The position numbers and the translations under genes are program-made. A stretch of DNA of 64,000 nucleotides, from positions 186,001 to 250,000 of the forward strand of contig LR134495.1 of assembly GCA_900638155.1 (NCBI GenBank). Direction: 5' to 3'. Under the pieces are notes generated by a model. That model was not told the DNA's origin and searched no databases. It saw only the letters and a list, made by a program, of their open reading frames with translations. Within the stretch, counting starts at the first letter, position 1. Each line of letters opens with the position of its first letter. This document shows, one piece after another, positions 37,797 through 46,572 of the stretch. The DNA is from Mannheimia haemolytica (GTDB taxonomy: Bacteria; Pseudomonadota; Gammaproteobacteria; Enterobacterales; Pasteurellaceae).

Positions 37797-39695
37797 ATGG
37801 GTAAAATCATTGGTATTGACTTAGGTACAACAAACTCTTGTGTTGCGGTAATGGACGGCGACAAACCTCGTGTAATTGAAAATGCGGAAGGGGCAAGAAC
37901 AACGCCATCTATCATCGCTTACACCGATAAAGAAACCTTAGTTGGTCAGCCGGCAAAACGTCAGGCAATTACTAACCCGAAAAATACTTTATTTGCAATC
38001 AAGCGTTTAATCGGTCGCCGCTTTACTGATGCAGAAGTACAACGTGATATTGAAATTATGCCGTTTGAAATCAGCAAAGCAGACAACGGCGATGCGTGGG
38101 TAACGGTAAAAGGCGAAAAATTGGCACCACCACAAATTTCTGCTGAAATCTTGAAAAAAATGAAGAAAACCGCAGAAGATTTCTTAGGTGAGCCGGTAAC
38201 CGAAGCCGTTATTACTGTGCCTGCATACTTTAACGATGCTCAACGTCAAGCAACTAAAGATGCCGGTCGTATCGCTGGTTTAGATGTAAAACGTATCATC
38301 AATGAGCCGACAGCGGCAGCCTTAGCTTACGGCTTAGATTCTAAGAAAGAGAACCAAACTATTGCCGTTTATGACTTAGGTGGTGGTACATTCGATATTT
38401 CGATTATCGAAATTGATAACTTCGATGGCGAGCAAACCTTTGAAGTGCGTGCAACCAACGGTGATACTCACTTAGGTGGTGAAGACTTCGATAACCGTGT
38501 CATCAACTACTTGGTTGAAGAATTCCAAAAAGAACAAGGCGTTGATTTACGCAACGACCCAATGGCAATGCAACGTGTGAAAGAAGCAGCAGAAAAAGCG
38601 AAAATCGAACTTTCTTCTGCACAAGAAACTGAAGTAAATCTTCCGTACATCACGGCAGATGCAAGCGGCCCGAAACACTTAAACATTAAAGTAACCCGTG
38701 CGAAATTGGAATCTTTAGTTGAAGATTTAGTAAACCGTTCGTTAGAGCCGTTAAAAACTGCTTTAGCTGATGCCGGCTTATCCGTGGGCGATATCAACGA
38801 TGTGATTTTAGTCGGTGGTCAAACCCGTATGCCGTTAGTACAGAAAAAAGTGGCAGACTTCTTCGGCAAAGAGCCACGTAAAGATGTAAACCCTGACGAA
38901 GCAGTAGCAATCGGTGCGGCAGTGCAAGGTGGTGTATTAAGTGGTTCGGTAACAGATGTATTGTTATTAGACGTTACTCCTCTTTCACTTGGTATCGAAA
39001 CAATGGGTGGTGTAATGACTACCTTAATTGAGAAAAACACTACGATTCCAACCAAGAAATCACAAGTGTTCTCAACAGCGGAAGATAACCAATCTGCGGT
39101 AACTATCCACGTTCTGCAAGGTGAGCGTAAACGTGCGGCGGATAATAAATCTTTAGGTCAATTCAACCTTGAAGGCATTAACCCTGCTCCACGTGGTATG
39201 CCACAAATTGAAGTAACCTTTGATATTGATGCGAACGGTATCATCAATGTATCTGCAAAAGACAAAAACACCGGCAAAGAGCAACAAATCAAGATCCAAG
39301 CTTCTTCAGGCTTAAGTGATGAAGAAGTGGAACAAATGGTACGTGATGCGGAAGCAAATGCGGAAGCAGACAAAAAATTTGAAGAGTTAGTTCAAGCCCG
39401 TAACCAAGCAGACGGTATTGCTCACGCAACCCGTAAGCAAATTACCGAAGCAGGCGATGCGTTAAATGCAGACGATAAAGCGAAGATCGAAGCGGCTATT
39501 TCTGAATTAGAAACCGCAGCCAAAGGCGAAGATAAAGCCGAGATCGAAGCAAAAATCGAAGCGTTAATCAAAGCTTCAGAGCCGTTAATGCAAGCAGCAC
39601 AAGCAAAAGCACAAGGCGGCGAGCAACCACAACAATCTCAAAAAGATGACGGCGTGGTCGATGCGGAATTTGAAGAAGTGAAAGATAATAAATAA
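37797..39695 (+). CDS. dnaK: Chaperone DnaK (Hsp70)
   Basis: DnaK binds unfolded peptides in an ATP cycle driven by DnaJ and GrpE. The 632-residue protein has [16 protein letters not shown] (4-19), the phosphate-binding [15 protein letters not shown] (near 192-206), [11 protein letters not shown] (near 335-345), the substrate-binding domain after the linker [13 protein letters not shown], and an acidic C-terminus [13 protein letters not shown], the usual end motif. AGAGGAATCATAAA precedes ATG. The downstream dnaJ is separated by two extra genes. Confidence 0.99.
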   Translation: MGKIIGIDLGTTNSCVAVMDGDKPRVIENAEGARTTPSIIAYTDKETLVGQPAKRQAITNPKNTLFAIKRLIGRRFTDAEVQRDIEIMPFEISKADNGDAWVTVKGEKLAPPQISAEILKKMKKTAEDFLGEPVTEAVITVPAYFNDAQRQATKDAGRIAGLDVKRIINEPTAAALAYGLDSKKENQTIAVYDLGGGTFDISIIEIDNFDGEQTFEVRATNGDTHLGGEDFDNRVINYLVEEFQKEQGVDLRNDPMAMQRVKEAAEKAKIELSSAQETEVNLPYITADASGPKHLNIKVTRAKLESLVEDLVNRSLEPLKTALADAGLSVGDINDVILVGGQTRMPLVQKKVADFFGKEPRKDVNPDEAVAIGAAVQGGVLSGSVTDVLLLDVTPLSLGIETMGGVMTTLIEKNTTIPTKKSQVFSTAEDNQSAVTIHVLQGERKRAADNKSLGQFNLEGINPAPRGMPQIEVTFDIDANGIINVSAKDKNTGKEQQIKIQASSGLSDEEVEQMVRDAEANAEADKKFEELVQARNQADGIAHATRKQITEAGDALNADDKAKIEAAISELETAAKGEDKAEIEAKIEALIKASEPLMQAAQAKAQGGEQPQQSQKDDGVVDAEFEEVKDNK

Positions 39696-39710
39696 TCTTG
39701 CGTAACTGGT

Positions 39711-39803
39711 AGGGGCGAAATATCTTTCGCCCCTTTTGTGTAGATATATACCACCTAGCACGAGCCGTGCTAGGTTACACATAATTCAGCCCCTTTGGGG
39801 CTG
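39711..39803 (+). terminator. Triple hairpin after dnaK
   Basis: Three perfect hairpins follow the dnaK stop: AGGGGCGAAA/TTTCGCCCCT (39711-39734, then TTTG), ACCTAGCACG/CGTGCTAGGT (39753-39775), and CAGCCCC/GGGGCTG (39787-39803). The first is a terminator-like repeat related to the one at 8065; the others may attenuate readthrough into vapD. Confidence 0.65.
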
Positions 39804-39847
39804 TGCAAGCGGTTAAATTTCACAAAAATTTTGCAAAAGGCAACCTT

Positions 39848-40273
39848 ATGAGCAGATACCTCATCACTTTCGATATGGACACTAATTGTCTAAAAGAAAA
39901 CTATCACGGTAATACATTCAATAATGCCTATTACGATATCCGTAATGTGCTGAAACAACACGGCTTTGAAAATTTGCAAGGGAGTGTTTATTTAGGTAAT
40001 GAAGGCGTTAGTGAGGCTCACGGTACTATTGCTATTCAAGAGCTGACGGCAAAATTCAAGTGGTTCTACCCCTGTGTCTCAAATATCAAGTTCTATCGCA
40101 TTGAAAGCGATTTGAATGCAGATTTTATTGCTTACAATGTGCATAAAGCCCGTGAAAAATTTGAAAAACAGTTACAGGTTTTAGAGCAAACATTAGTGGA
40201 TACAGGCTTGAACCGTGTGCAAATAGATGAAATTCTGAAAAAACAGGTGTTTAGCTTAGAAGATCTATCGTAA
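39848..40273 (+). CDS. vapD: VapD-family endoribonuclease-like protein, long form
   Basis: VapD proteins have a Cas2-like ferredoxin fold and act as mRNA-cleaving toxins in some Pasteurellaceae and Helicobacter. The first 90 residues align with H. influenzae VapD: ITFDMDTN for the early Asp, AYYDIRNVLKQHGFENLQGSVYL for AYTDIGAVLAKFGF..QGSLYT, and NIKFYRIESDLNADFI near the end. A C-terminal extension of about 45 residues (predicted helical, NKAREKF/VLEQTL-like) makes it 141 residues instead of about 91. ATG 39848 follows AAAAGGCAACCTT. It lies between dnaK and dnaJ, followed by a second small gene. Confidence 0.78.
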   Translation: MSRYLITFDMDTNCLKENYHGNTFNNAYYDIRNVLKQHGFENLQGSVYLGNEGVSEAHGTIAIQELTAKFKWFYPCVSNIKFYRIESDLNADFIAYNVHKAREKFEKQLQVLEQTLVDTGLNRVQIDEILKKQVFSLEDLS

Positions 40274-40304
40274 CAAGCGGTGCTTTTTAAAGGAAATTTT
40301 ACAA

Positions 40305-40607
40305 ATGCTAAAACTCTACCCTACAACGGAAAATGTACAGCCACCGTTTTATAAAATTTACGATCATAAAAGTGGTGAAACGGTCATTGCTACAGAAACA
40401 GAAAATAGCAATACCCCGATTTTAATGGACGATTTTGTTTGGTTTGAGCAAATTCCAACCACCGAGGCTCTTTTGGTAGATACTTGGTCTGTGATTGAAA
40501 ACCGTGCCAAACAAGGTTTGCTCAAACGAGCTTACACCAAAGATTTTGAAAAACATTTAGCCGACGGCAAAGTAGAAATTTATATTGCGGTGAATCCGCA
40601 TTGTTAA
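40305..40607 (+). CDS. Unknown 100-residue protein, possible VapD partner
   Basis: The protein is soluble and mildly acidic, with no motif I recognise. It has proline- and tyrosine-rich ends and a central SNTPILMDDFVWFEQIP. It starts 31 bp after vapD with AAAGGAAATTTTACAA as ribosome site and ends 54 bp before dnaJ. The tight pairing with a VapD-like gene makes a toxin-antitoxin role conceivable, but known VapX antitoxins lie upstream of vapD and no similarity is visible, so this is inference only. Confidence 0.7.
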   Translation: MLKLYPTTENVQPPFYKIYDHKSGETVIATETENSNTPILMDDFVWFEQIPTTEALLVDTWSVIENRAKQGLLKRAYTKDFEKHLADGKVEIYIAVNPHC

Positions 40608-40661
40608 TTTCTTGATTGGCAAGCGGTCAAAAACAGAGAAAAATTTACAAACGGAACAACA

Positions 40662-41774
40662 ATGGCAAAGAAAGATTATTACGAAGTCCTTGGACTGTCT
40701 AAAGGGGCAAGCGAGAAAGACATCAAACGAGCATATAAACGTTTGGCGGCAAAGCATCACCCGGATAAAAACCAAGGCAGTAAAGAGTCGGAAGAGAAAT
40801 TTAAAGAGATTACCGAAGCCTATGAAGTGCTGACCGACAGCGAGAAAAAAGCGATGTACGACCAATACGGTCACGCTGCCTTTGAACAAGGTGGTGCGGG
40901 TGCCGGCGGATTCGGTGGCTTTGGCGGCGGTGGTTTCGGCGGCTTTGAAGACATCTTCAGCGAAATGTTTGGTGGTGGCTTTGGTGGCGGTGGTCGTCGC
41001 CAACGTGTAGTGCGTGGCGATGATTTGCGTTACGACATCGAAATCACCCTTGAAGAAGCCGTAAAAGGCTGTAAAAAAGACATTCGCATTCAAACCTTAG
41101 CCGAATGTGATACTTGCCACGGTACAGGGGCGGAAGCCGGTAGCAAAGTAGAAACCTGTTCGCATTGCCACGGCTCAGGTCGAATTCGTCGTCAGCAAGG
41201 TTTCTTTGTGACTGAGGCGGTTTGCCCAAGCTGTCACGGCACCGGCAAACGCATTGAAAAACCTTGTCGTTCTTGCCACGGCGACGGACGTGTACAGAAA
41301 GCGAAAAACCTCTCCGTTACCATTCCGGCAGGTGTGGATACCGGCAATCAACTTCGATTATCCGGCGAAGGAGCTGCGGGCGAAAATGGGGCACCGGCAG
41401 GCGATTTATATGTGGTAATTCACGTGAAAGAACACGATATTTTTGAGCGTGACGGCTCGAATTTATATTGCGAAGTACCGATTAGCTTCACCCTTGCAGC
41501 CTTAGGCGGTGAAATTGAAGTGCCAACCTTAGACGGCAAATTAAAACTCAAAATTCCGGCAGAAACTCAAACCGGTAAACTATTCCGTGTACGAGGCAAA
41601 GGTGTAACAAGCCCTCGTGGTGGCTACGCAGGGGATTTAATTTGCAAAGTGGTGGTCGAAACCCCTGTGAATTTAACCGAAGAACAGAAAGCACTATTAC
41701 GACAATTTGAAGAGAGTTTAGAAGGACAAGGTAAACATCGTCCGAAATATGGGGTACTGACTATTTTTGCATAG
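40662..41774 (+). CDS. dnaJ: Chaperone DnaJ (Hsp40), C-terminus replaced at prophage junction
   Basis: DnaJ stimulates DnaK ATPase and delivers substrates. The 370-residue protein has a J domain with HPD (HHPDKNQG, near 32), a Gly/Phe-rich stretch (about 75-110), four zinc repeats ([32 protein letters not shown]; about 149-207), and the C-terminal substrate domain. After KHRPK (residues 358-362) the usual family ending (GFF-G-KKFF type) is missing; instead YGVLTIFA and TAG appear. The stop codon lies inside TTTTTGCATAG, a sequence repeated in the adjoining phage DNA. The essential domains are intact. Confidence 0.95.
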   Translation: MAKKDYYEVLGLSKGASEKDIKRAYKRLAAKHHPDKNQGSKESEEKFKEITEAYEVLTDSEKKAMYDQYGHAAFEQGGAGAGGFGGFGGGGFGGFEDIFSEMFGGGFGGGGRRQRVVRGDDLRYDIEITLEEAVKGCKKDIRIQTLAECDTCHGTGAEAGSKVETCSHCHGSGRIRRQQGFFVTEAVCPSCHGTGKRIEKPCRSCHGDGRVQKAKNLSVTIPAGVDTGNQLRLSGEGAAGENGAPAGDLYVVIHVKEHDIFERDGSNLYCEVPISFTLAALGGEIEVPTLDGKLKLKIPAETQTGKLFRVRGKGVTSPRGGYAGDLICKVVVETPVNLTEEQKALLRQFEESLEGQGKHRPKYGVLTIFA

Positions 41775-41804
41775 AGAGAAAGAAAAAAATTTGGGCGGAA
41801 AAAT

Positions 41805-41843
41805 AACGGCGAGGCTAGGAAATACAAGGCTTCGCCGTTTTTG
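41805..41843. terminator. Bidirectional terminator at the prophage left end
   Basis: AACGGCGA (41805-41812) pairs with TCGCCGTT (41832-41839), with TTTTG after it on the plus strand and TTATTTTT on the minus strand. It can end both dnaJ readthrough and the repressor transcript. Confidence 0.7.
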
Positions 41844-41956
41844 TTTAGGGTGGGTTATGCAAAAAACGAAAATGAGCAAAAATAGAAAAAAATGGTCGGT
41901 TTTTGCATTATTTTTTGCATAGGTTTGAACTGTTTTAAGATGGTTTTAAAACAATT

Positions 41957-42655
41957 TTAAACTAGGCTATGTCCGTTATGCACCACCTGCCCGATGATTT
42001 GTAGATTTTGGGCGTCTTCTTCTGTAATTCTTATTGGGCGGTAAGATTCATTGTCGCTAATCAATTCAATGTAGTCCCATTCTCTTCGCACACGTTTAAC
42101 CCATACGCTTTCGCCGTTTTGTATAAGGTAAATTTTATCGTCCCCACGAGCCTCTTTTTTGCTGAAATCCACTAGCATTTGGTCGCCATCGCAGATGGTT
42201 GGCTCCATTGACGTACCGTTAGCCCAAAACACACCGCAATTATCGGCTTTTACACCTAATTTCTGCAGTAAGCTGTCTGCGTAGGGTTCTTGTCCGTCAG
42301 GTTTGGTTATGCCTTCATTGAAGCTACCAAAACCGGCAGAAACGTTAATTGAACCAAAGCTGTTAATCATTGAAATAAGTTCACCTGTTATTTCTCTAAA
42401 CTTATTAAAGGCTCTTTCTACGATACCTTGTTGGGCTTGTGACTGGCTTTCTTTGCCTGTTGCCAGCCATTCAATACTTACATTTGCCACTTCTGCAATC
42501 TTGATTAAATTTGGTCTAGATGGCTCTGCTTCCCCTTTTCTCCAGCGTGCAATGGTAGATAAGGTTACGCCTGTTTGCCTTGCAAATTCACTTGGTCCAT
42601 TCAATTTGTTAATAACAAGATCAATTCTCTCTGGGAAATTGTCTTCAAAGTTCAT
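41957..42655 (-). CDS. Phage repressor, LexA/CI-type with Ser-Lys peptidase domain
   Basis: The 232-residue protein should hold the prophage silent. An N-terminal helix-turn-helix (GPSEFARQTGVTLSTIARWRKG, about 20-41) binds the operators just upstream. The C-terminal S24 domain has the serine in ANGTSMEPT (Ser149) and the lysine in VWVKRV (Lys187). An Ala107-Gly108 pair in the linker is a plausible self-cleavage site, at nearly the same place as in lambda CI. Mu's own repressor lacks this domain. Induction by RecA after DNA damage is therefore possible. Transcribed leftwards towards dnaJ. Confidence 0.9.
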   Translation of the reverse strand: MNFEDNFPERIDLVINKLNGPSEFARQTGVTLSTIARWRKGEAEPSRPNLIKIAEVANVSIEWLATGKESQSQAQQGIVERAFNKFREITGELISMINSFGSINVSAGFGSFNEGITKPDGQEPYADSLLQKLGVKADNCGVFWANGTSMEPTICDGDQMLVDFSKKEARGDDKIYLIQNGESVWVKRVRREWDYIELISDNESYRPIRITEEDAQNLQIIGQVVHNGHSLV

Positions 42656-42672
42656 ATTTACGCCCTTTTATA

Positions 42673-42843
42673 GCGTAATAGTTATATTTTTTAAACTATT
42701 ACGGAGTGTTAAAGATAATTAATAACCGTAATAGTTAATATAAAGTATTGATTACATTAGAGTTTACACCCATTAAAGTACAAAATATAAGCAAATAGAA
42801 CTATTACGGCAAATAAATAGTTGCATAGTTACAACTATTACGG
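42673..42843. promoter_or_regulatory. Five-copy operator array CCGTAATAGTT
   Basis: The 11-mer CCGTAATAGTT occurs at 42726-42736 (plus), and as AACTATTACGG at 42694-42704, 42799-42809 and 42833-42843; a one-mismatch copy GCGTAATAGTT is at 42673-42683. The first two and the third form inverted arrangements. They lie between the divergent repressor and ner genes and overlap the early promoter, so they are the obvious binding sites for the repressor, Ner, or both. Confidence 0.8.
42763..42791 (+). promoter_or_regulatory. Early phage promoter (Pe)
   Basis: TTTACA (42763-42768) and TATAAG (42786-42791) are separated by the ideal 17 bp. The promoter lies between operator copies three and four and points to ner and the transposition genes. 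Confidence 0.75.
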
Positions 42844-42885
42844 TTAATATACATCACATCAGGTACAACAAAAAAGGTGTATTAA

Positions 42886-43155
42886 ATGAGTGTATTAGAA
42901 AAACCAAAAAAAACCGCTGAACAAGATTGGCATAGAGCCGATATTCTGGCGGAACTTCGTAAAAAAGGTTGGTCGATTCGTTCTTTGGCTAAAGCAGGTA
43001 ATGTTAGCCCTAACACGCTAAAGACCGTTTTAGATAAACCCTACCCGAAAATGGAGCGTTTGGTAGCAAATGCTATCGGTGTAGCTCCAGAAGTGATCTG
43101 GGCAGCTAGATTTGCAGAGAGAAATAAACGTCCAATCTTAACGAATAGGTTTTAA
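42886..43155 (+). CDS. ner: Ner-like DNA-binding regulator
   Basis: In Mu, Ner is a small repressor that turns down early and repressor transcription during lytic growth. The 89-residue protein has the Ner/Nlp family pattern: DWHRADILAELRKKGWSIRSLAKAGNVSPNTLKTVLDKPYPKMERLVANAIGVAPEVIW, in which residues 30-55 are the helix-turn-helix, and ends in RFAERN. Its place as first gene of the early operon is the same as in Mu. It follows an operator array that it may share with the repressor. Confidence 0.92.
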   Translation: MSVLEKPKKTAEQDWHRADILAELRKKGWSIRSLAKAGNVSPNTLKTVLDKPYPKMERLVANAIGVAPEVIWAARFAERNKRPILTNRF

Positions 43156-43188
43156 TTTTAACCATAAAAGTTACAAAAAGGAACATTT

Positions 43189-45132
43189 ATGGGTAATTTA
43201 AGTTTAAAAACACATTATTCAGTTTATGAAATAGCCAAGTTTATCGAAAAAGCACCTAAAAATGTAGATGCTCAAGCCAAACGAGAAAACTGGCAATCTC
43301 AAAAACGCAAAGGGCGTGGCGGTGGTGTTGAGTATGAATTAGCCTGCCTCCCTCAAGAAATCCAAACCGAAATCCGCTCCCGCTTTATGTCGGCGGTGGT
43401 GGAAGCCAAACCGAAAAAGTTACCGGCAGTGCGTGCGGAGGTGGAGTTAGGCAACCTTACTACCAAACAGCGAGAAATTGCTGATGCACGAATGGCACTG
43501 GTAGCGTATGTGTTGGAGTTGGAAGGCTCAATGAGCCGGATTAAAGCGATAACCTACCTTTGCAACCTTGCCAAACAAGGCGAAATGCCACCGCACTTGG
43601 TGGAGCTGGTTGCCGTAGCAAATGCTAAAAAGACAGCAAAACGCACACTCTCGGTGCGAACCTTAAACGGCTGGGTAGTGGATTACTGCAAGGCGGAGAA
43701 CGCCGAGCAACGGTTGAAATTACTTGCCCCACAGGTGCGGCAGGAAACCAAGCCGGAAGAAATTTGGTGGCTAAGTGCTTTTTTAGGCGTATATCGGCAG
43801 AAAAACGGTATTTGCCTCACCGAAGCCTACCGTGAGTTTGAAGTGGAATGGGCGTATCAGTATGCAGACAACCCGTTACTGTTGGAACAATGCCCTAGCC
43901 TAAGCCAAGTACAGCGAGCGATGAATAAGTTGCCGTTGTATGTGAAAGAGTACGGCAGACGCACCGGCTCGCATTACAAGCAGTTACTGAGCTATGTGAA
44001 GCGGGATTGGTCGGTACTTCGAGCAAATGATGTATGGATTGGTGACGGTCACTCACTGAAGCTCAAAGTAGCCCACCCGATACACGGTAAGCCGTTTACC
44101 CCTGAGCTGACAATGATTGTTGATGGTGCAGGCAGAAAGGTGGTCGGCTGGTCACTTTCACTCAGTGAGAACGCTTTTGCAGTTGCTGATGCTATGCGTC
44201 ACGCCATTAGCCAGCACGGTGTACCGGCAATCTACTACTCGGATAACGGTGGTGGTGAAAAGAATAAATTTTTGGATGCGGAAATCACGGGGATGTTACC
44301 CCGCCTCGGTATCCGACACGAAACAGGACTTTCAGGCAACCCGCAGGGACGAGGGATTATCGAAATCCTGAATAAAACGGTGGGTATGCGGGTTGCGAGG
44401 AAGTTTGCAACCGGCTATGCAACCGGTGCCGATCCGGAAACCGTTCGCAAAACCCTGTATGCGGTGAACTCACTGGCAAATGCCAAAGGGAAATTAACGC
44501 CTCTACAACGCAAAGCCCAAGGTAAATTGCCAACGTGGCAACAGTTGATTGAAGTAATCCAATCGGTGATTGACTGGTACAACAACGAGCATATTCACTC
44601 GCAAATCCGCACCACGCCGGCACGCAAATATCAGCAGATGTTGCACGCAGAAGATGTGGTGTTGCTAACAGAGGTGGAGCTGCGGGATATGAGCCGACCG
44701 GAGTTTATCCGTAAGCCGGAGCGAGGTTGGATAAGCTGGTGCAATAACCACTATTTCCATTTGAAATTACTGGATTTTGACCGTGAAGAAGTGGTGATCG
44801 GGGTTGATATTCACAATGCCGAGAGCGTGCAGGTGCGTACCAAAGACGGCAGGTTTATTTGTGAGGCAATTTGGAACGGCAACACCCGAGAGGCATTTCC
44901 GGTGGCGATGGTGGAACAGCAGCGTAAAGAACGCCATAAACGCCGAGCCAACCTTAAACAGCAACAGCTTGATGAAATTAACGCTGAATTAAACCCAGTT
45001 TTAACCATTGAGCAGAAAAACGATTTCAGCTTGCTGGCAACGGCAAGAAAACCGAAAAAAGAAGTAGAACCGATTTTTTTGACCCGAGCAGAAAAAGAGG
45101 ACTATGAAAAAAAGTTAGCAGTGGGAGATTAA
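43189..45132 (+). CDS. Mu-type DDE transposase A
   Basis: The 647-residue protein catalyses strand cleavage and transfer for prophage integration and replicative transposition. An N-terminal winged helix (LKTHYSVYEIAKFIEKAPK) binds the internal enhancer, a middle part binds the ends, and the catalytic core has Asp in WIGDGHSLKL (about 286), Asp in YYSDNGGG (about 351) and Glu in GRGIIEILNK (about 391), a spacing like that of MuA (269, 336, 392). The basic C-terminus (KRRANLKQQQ) would contact MuB. AAAGGAACATTT precedes ATG. Confidence 0.97.
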   Translation: MGNLSLKTHYSVYEIAKFIEKAPKNVDAQAKRENWQSQKRKGRGGGVEYELACLPQEIQTEIRSRFMSAVVEAKPKKLPAVRAEVELGNLTTKQREIADARMALVAYVLELEGSMSRIKAITYLCNLAKQGEMPPHLVELVAVANAKKTAKRTLSVRTLNGWVVDYCKAENAEQRLKLLAPQVRQETKPEEIWWLSAFLGVYRQKNGICLTEAYREFEVEWAYQYADNPLLLEQCPSLSQVQRAMNKLPLYVKEYGRRTGSHYKQLLSYVKRDWSVLRANDVWIGDGHSLKLKVAHPIHGKPFTPELTMIVDGAGRKVVGWSLSLSENAFAVADAMRHAISQHGVPAIYYSDNGGGEKNKFLDAEITGMLPRLGIRHETGLSGNPQGRGIIEILNKTVGMRVARKFATGYATGADPETVRKTLYAVNSLANAKGKLTPLQRKAQGKLPTWQQLIEVIQSVIDWYNNEHIHSQIRTTPARKYQQMLHAEDVVLLTEVELRDMSRPEFIRKPERGWISWCNNHYFHLKLLDFDREEVVIGVDIHNAESVQVRTKDGRFICEAIWNGNTREAFPVAMVEQQRKERHKRRANLKQQQLDEINAELNPVLTIEQKNDFSLLATARKPKKEVEPIFLTRAEKEDYEKKLAVGD

Positions 45133-45136
45133 ATAA

Positions 45137-45361
45137 ATGCAAATGCTGTTAAGAAAAAGCATAAGAGGGCAAATACAAGTGGGAGGTCAAATATATTACA
45201 GCCACTTGCTAGAAGGATTTGAAGGGGATTCGTTTGTTGTACAACCAATTGATGGTGGCAAGAGGTTAAAAGTATTTAGAAATCTCGGCAGAGCCAAACC
45301 CCCATTGTATTTATTCACAGCAGAAAAATTACCTGAAATAACATTGGAGATCAGAATATGA
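45137..45361 (+). CDS. Unknown 74-residue protein between transposase genes A and B
   Basis: The protein is short, basic and beta-rich, with the pattern RKSIRGQIQVGGQIYYSHLLEG and later FRNLGRAKPPLYLF. I recognise no family. It starts 4 bp after gene A and overlaps gene B by 4 bp (ATGA), so it is translated as part of the A-B unit. Mu itself has no gene here. A role as transposition accessory factor is possible but unsupported. Confidence 0.75.
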   Translation: MQMLLRKSIRGQIQVGGQIYYSHLLEGFEGDSFVVQPIDGGKRLKVFRNLGRAKPPLYLFTAEKLPEITLEIRI

Positions 45362-46239
45362 AAAATCAAGAACTTAGAGCCTTAATGGATAGCAAAGGCT
45401 ATCAACAAAAACAAGTGGCACAGCTTTTAGGTGTATCCGTTGCCACAGTCAGTCTGTATCTCAAAGGCGATTATAACGGCAATGTGGCTGAAATGGATCG
45501 CAAAGTGGAAGAGCTGATTGAGCGGGATAAGGCGAAGGTGGTGGAAGCGAAATATAACGCTGCTTTTGTGCCAACTTTAGCGGCTCGCCGTGGAATGGAG
45601 GTAATGCAGTTTGCCCATATTGAAGGCGAAATTAATGTGATTTTTGGGGCAGCAGGCTTAGGTAAAACCCAAATGCTCAAAGAATACGAACGCCGAAACA
45701 GCTCTGCCACATTAATTGAGGTTGATCCGAGTTGCACACCTAAAGTCTTGCTCCGAAAGATTGCCGAGGCGGTGGGGGCAAATGCGAGGGGCGTAAATAA
45801 CGAGCTATTAGAAAGCATTGTGAACAAGCTAAAAGGCTCTGAAAGGTTGCTAATGATTGATGAAGCTGAATTGCTTTCGACCCGCTCGCTGGAGTTTATC
45901 CGCCGAATCCACGATTTAACCAGCGTGGGCGTGGTGTTAGCCGGTATGCCGAGATTGTTGGTTAATCTTAAAGGTAAAAATAATGAGCTGGCACAGCTTT
46001 ATAGCCGAGTAGGTTTTGCTTGTGACTTAGGCAATGCGTTAAGCGATGAAGATTTAGGGTTACTAGCCGAAAGTGCGTTAGGTACAAATGAATTTAATGC
46101 TCCACTGATTAACGCCTGCAAAGGTAATGCCCGCCGATTAAGTAAGTTAATGCGTGGCGTGGTGCGGTCTAGCGAGATTAACCAAACGCCAATTAGTAAA
46201 GATTTGGTTGAGCAATATAGCAAGATGTTGATTAGCTAA
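45358..46239 (+). CDS. Transposition ATPase, MuB-like
   Basis: MuB binds DNA non-specifically, delivers target DNA to the transposase, and gives target immunity. The 293-residue protein starts with a helix-turn-helix (MDSKGYQQKQVAQLLGVSVATVSLYLKGDY, about 10-40). An AAA+ domain follows, with Walker A GAAGLGKTQM (near 97-106), Walker B RLLMIDEAELL (near 163) and the sensor VVLAGMPRL (near 195). Overlap with the upstream small gene implies coupling. Confidence 0.95.
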   Translation: MKNQELRALMDSKGYQQKQVAQLLGVSVATVSLYLKGDYNGNVAEMDRKVEELIERDKAKVVEAKYNAAFVPTLAARRGMEVMQFAHIEGEINVIFGAAGLGKTQMLKEYERRNSSATLIEVDPSCTPKVLLRKIAEAVGANARGVNNELLESIVNKLKGSERLLMIDEAELLSTRSLEFIRRIHDLTSVGVVLAGMPRLLVNLKGKNNELAQLYSRVGFACDLGNALSDEDLGLLAESALGTNEFNAPLINACKGNARRLSKLMRGVVRSSEINQTPISKDLVEQYSKMLIS

Positions 46240-46249
46240 GGAGCAAGTT

Positions 46250-46570
46250 ATGCAAAAGGTTTACAGCGAAAAAGCAGGCGAAATGATGAACCCCTTAAAT
46301 GCGTTTATCCACGACAGCCTTGTGAAGTTAGAAATTGCCACTTTGGAATGTGAGGCGATGGAGTTGGAAGTTGAACGAGTGGAATTTGAAGCGAAAAGCC
46401 CACCCCGCTTGGTCTTACGGGATAACTGCAAAACACAGGATTTAGTCAAGAACGGCTTGGCAAGCCTGTTTGGAATGAAAACCAAAGGCGGCAGACGGTA
46501 TGACAGCTATCAAATGCAGGTGCGGGGTGTGAAATGCGTGTGGGAGTCTGAACGTGTTACGAAGGTGTAG
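46250..46570 (+). CDS. Unknown early phage protein (106 aa)
   Basis: The protein has an acidic, helical first half (LVKLEIATLECEAMELEVERVEFEA, likely a coiled coil, residues 20-45) and a basic second half (KGGRRYDSYQMQVRGVK). No family recognised. AAGGAGCAAGTT supplies its ribosome site, and it sits between B and another short early gene. Confidence 0.75.
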   Translation: MQKVYSEKAGEMMNPLNAFIHDSLVKLEIATLECEAMELEVERVEFEAKSPPRLVLRDNCKTQDLVKNGLASLFGMKTKGGRRYDSYQMQVRGVKCVWESERVTKV

Positions 46571-46572
46571 AA

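Noticed and set aside
37530..37824. Open frames on both strands between glnB and dnaK
   Set aside because: They cross the heat-shock promoter and the repeat-like C/T-rich segment, have no ribosome site and overlap each other.
40557..41093. Long minus-strand frame opposite the start of dnaJ
   Set aside because: It mirrors the Gly/Phe-rich region of DnaJ, giving a low-complexity Ala/Thr protein with no ribosome site.
41750..41956. Possible tRNA or att-type integration site at the prophage left end
   Set aside because: No tRNA-like sequence is present, and a transposase rather than an integrase is encoded, so a Mu-type end is expected.
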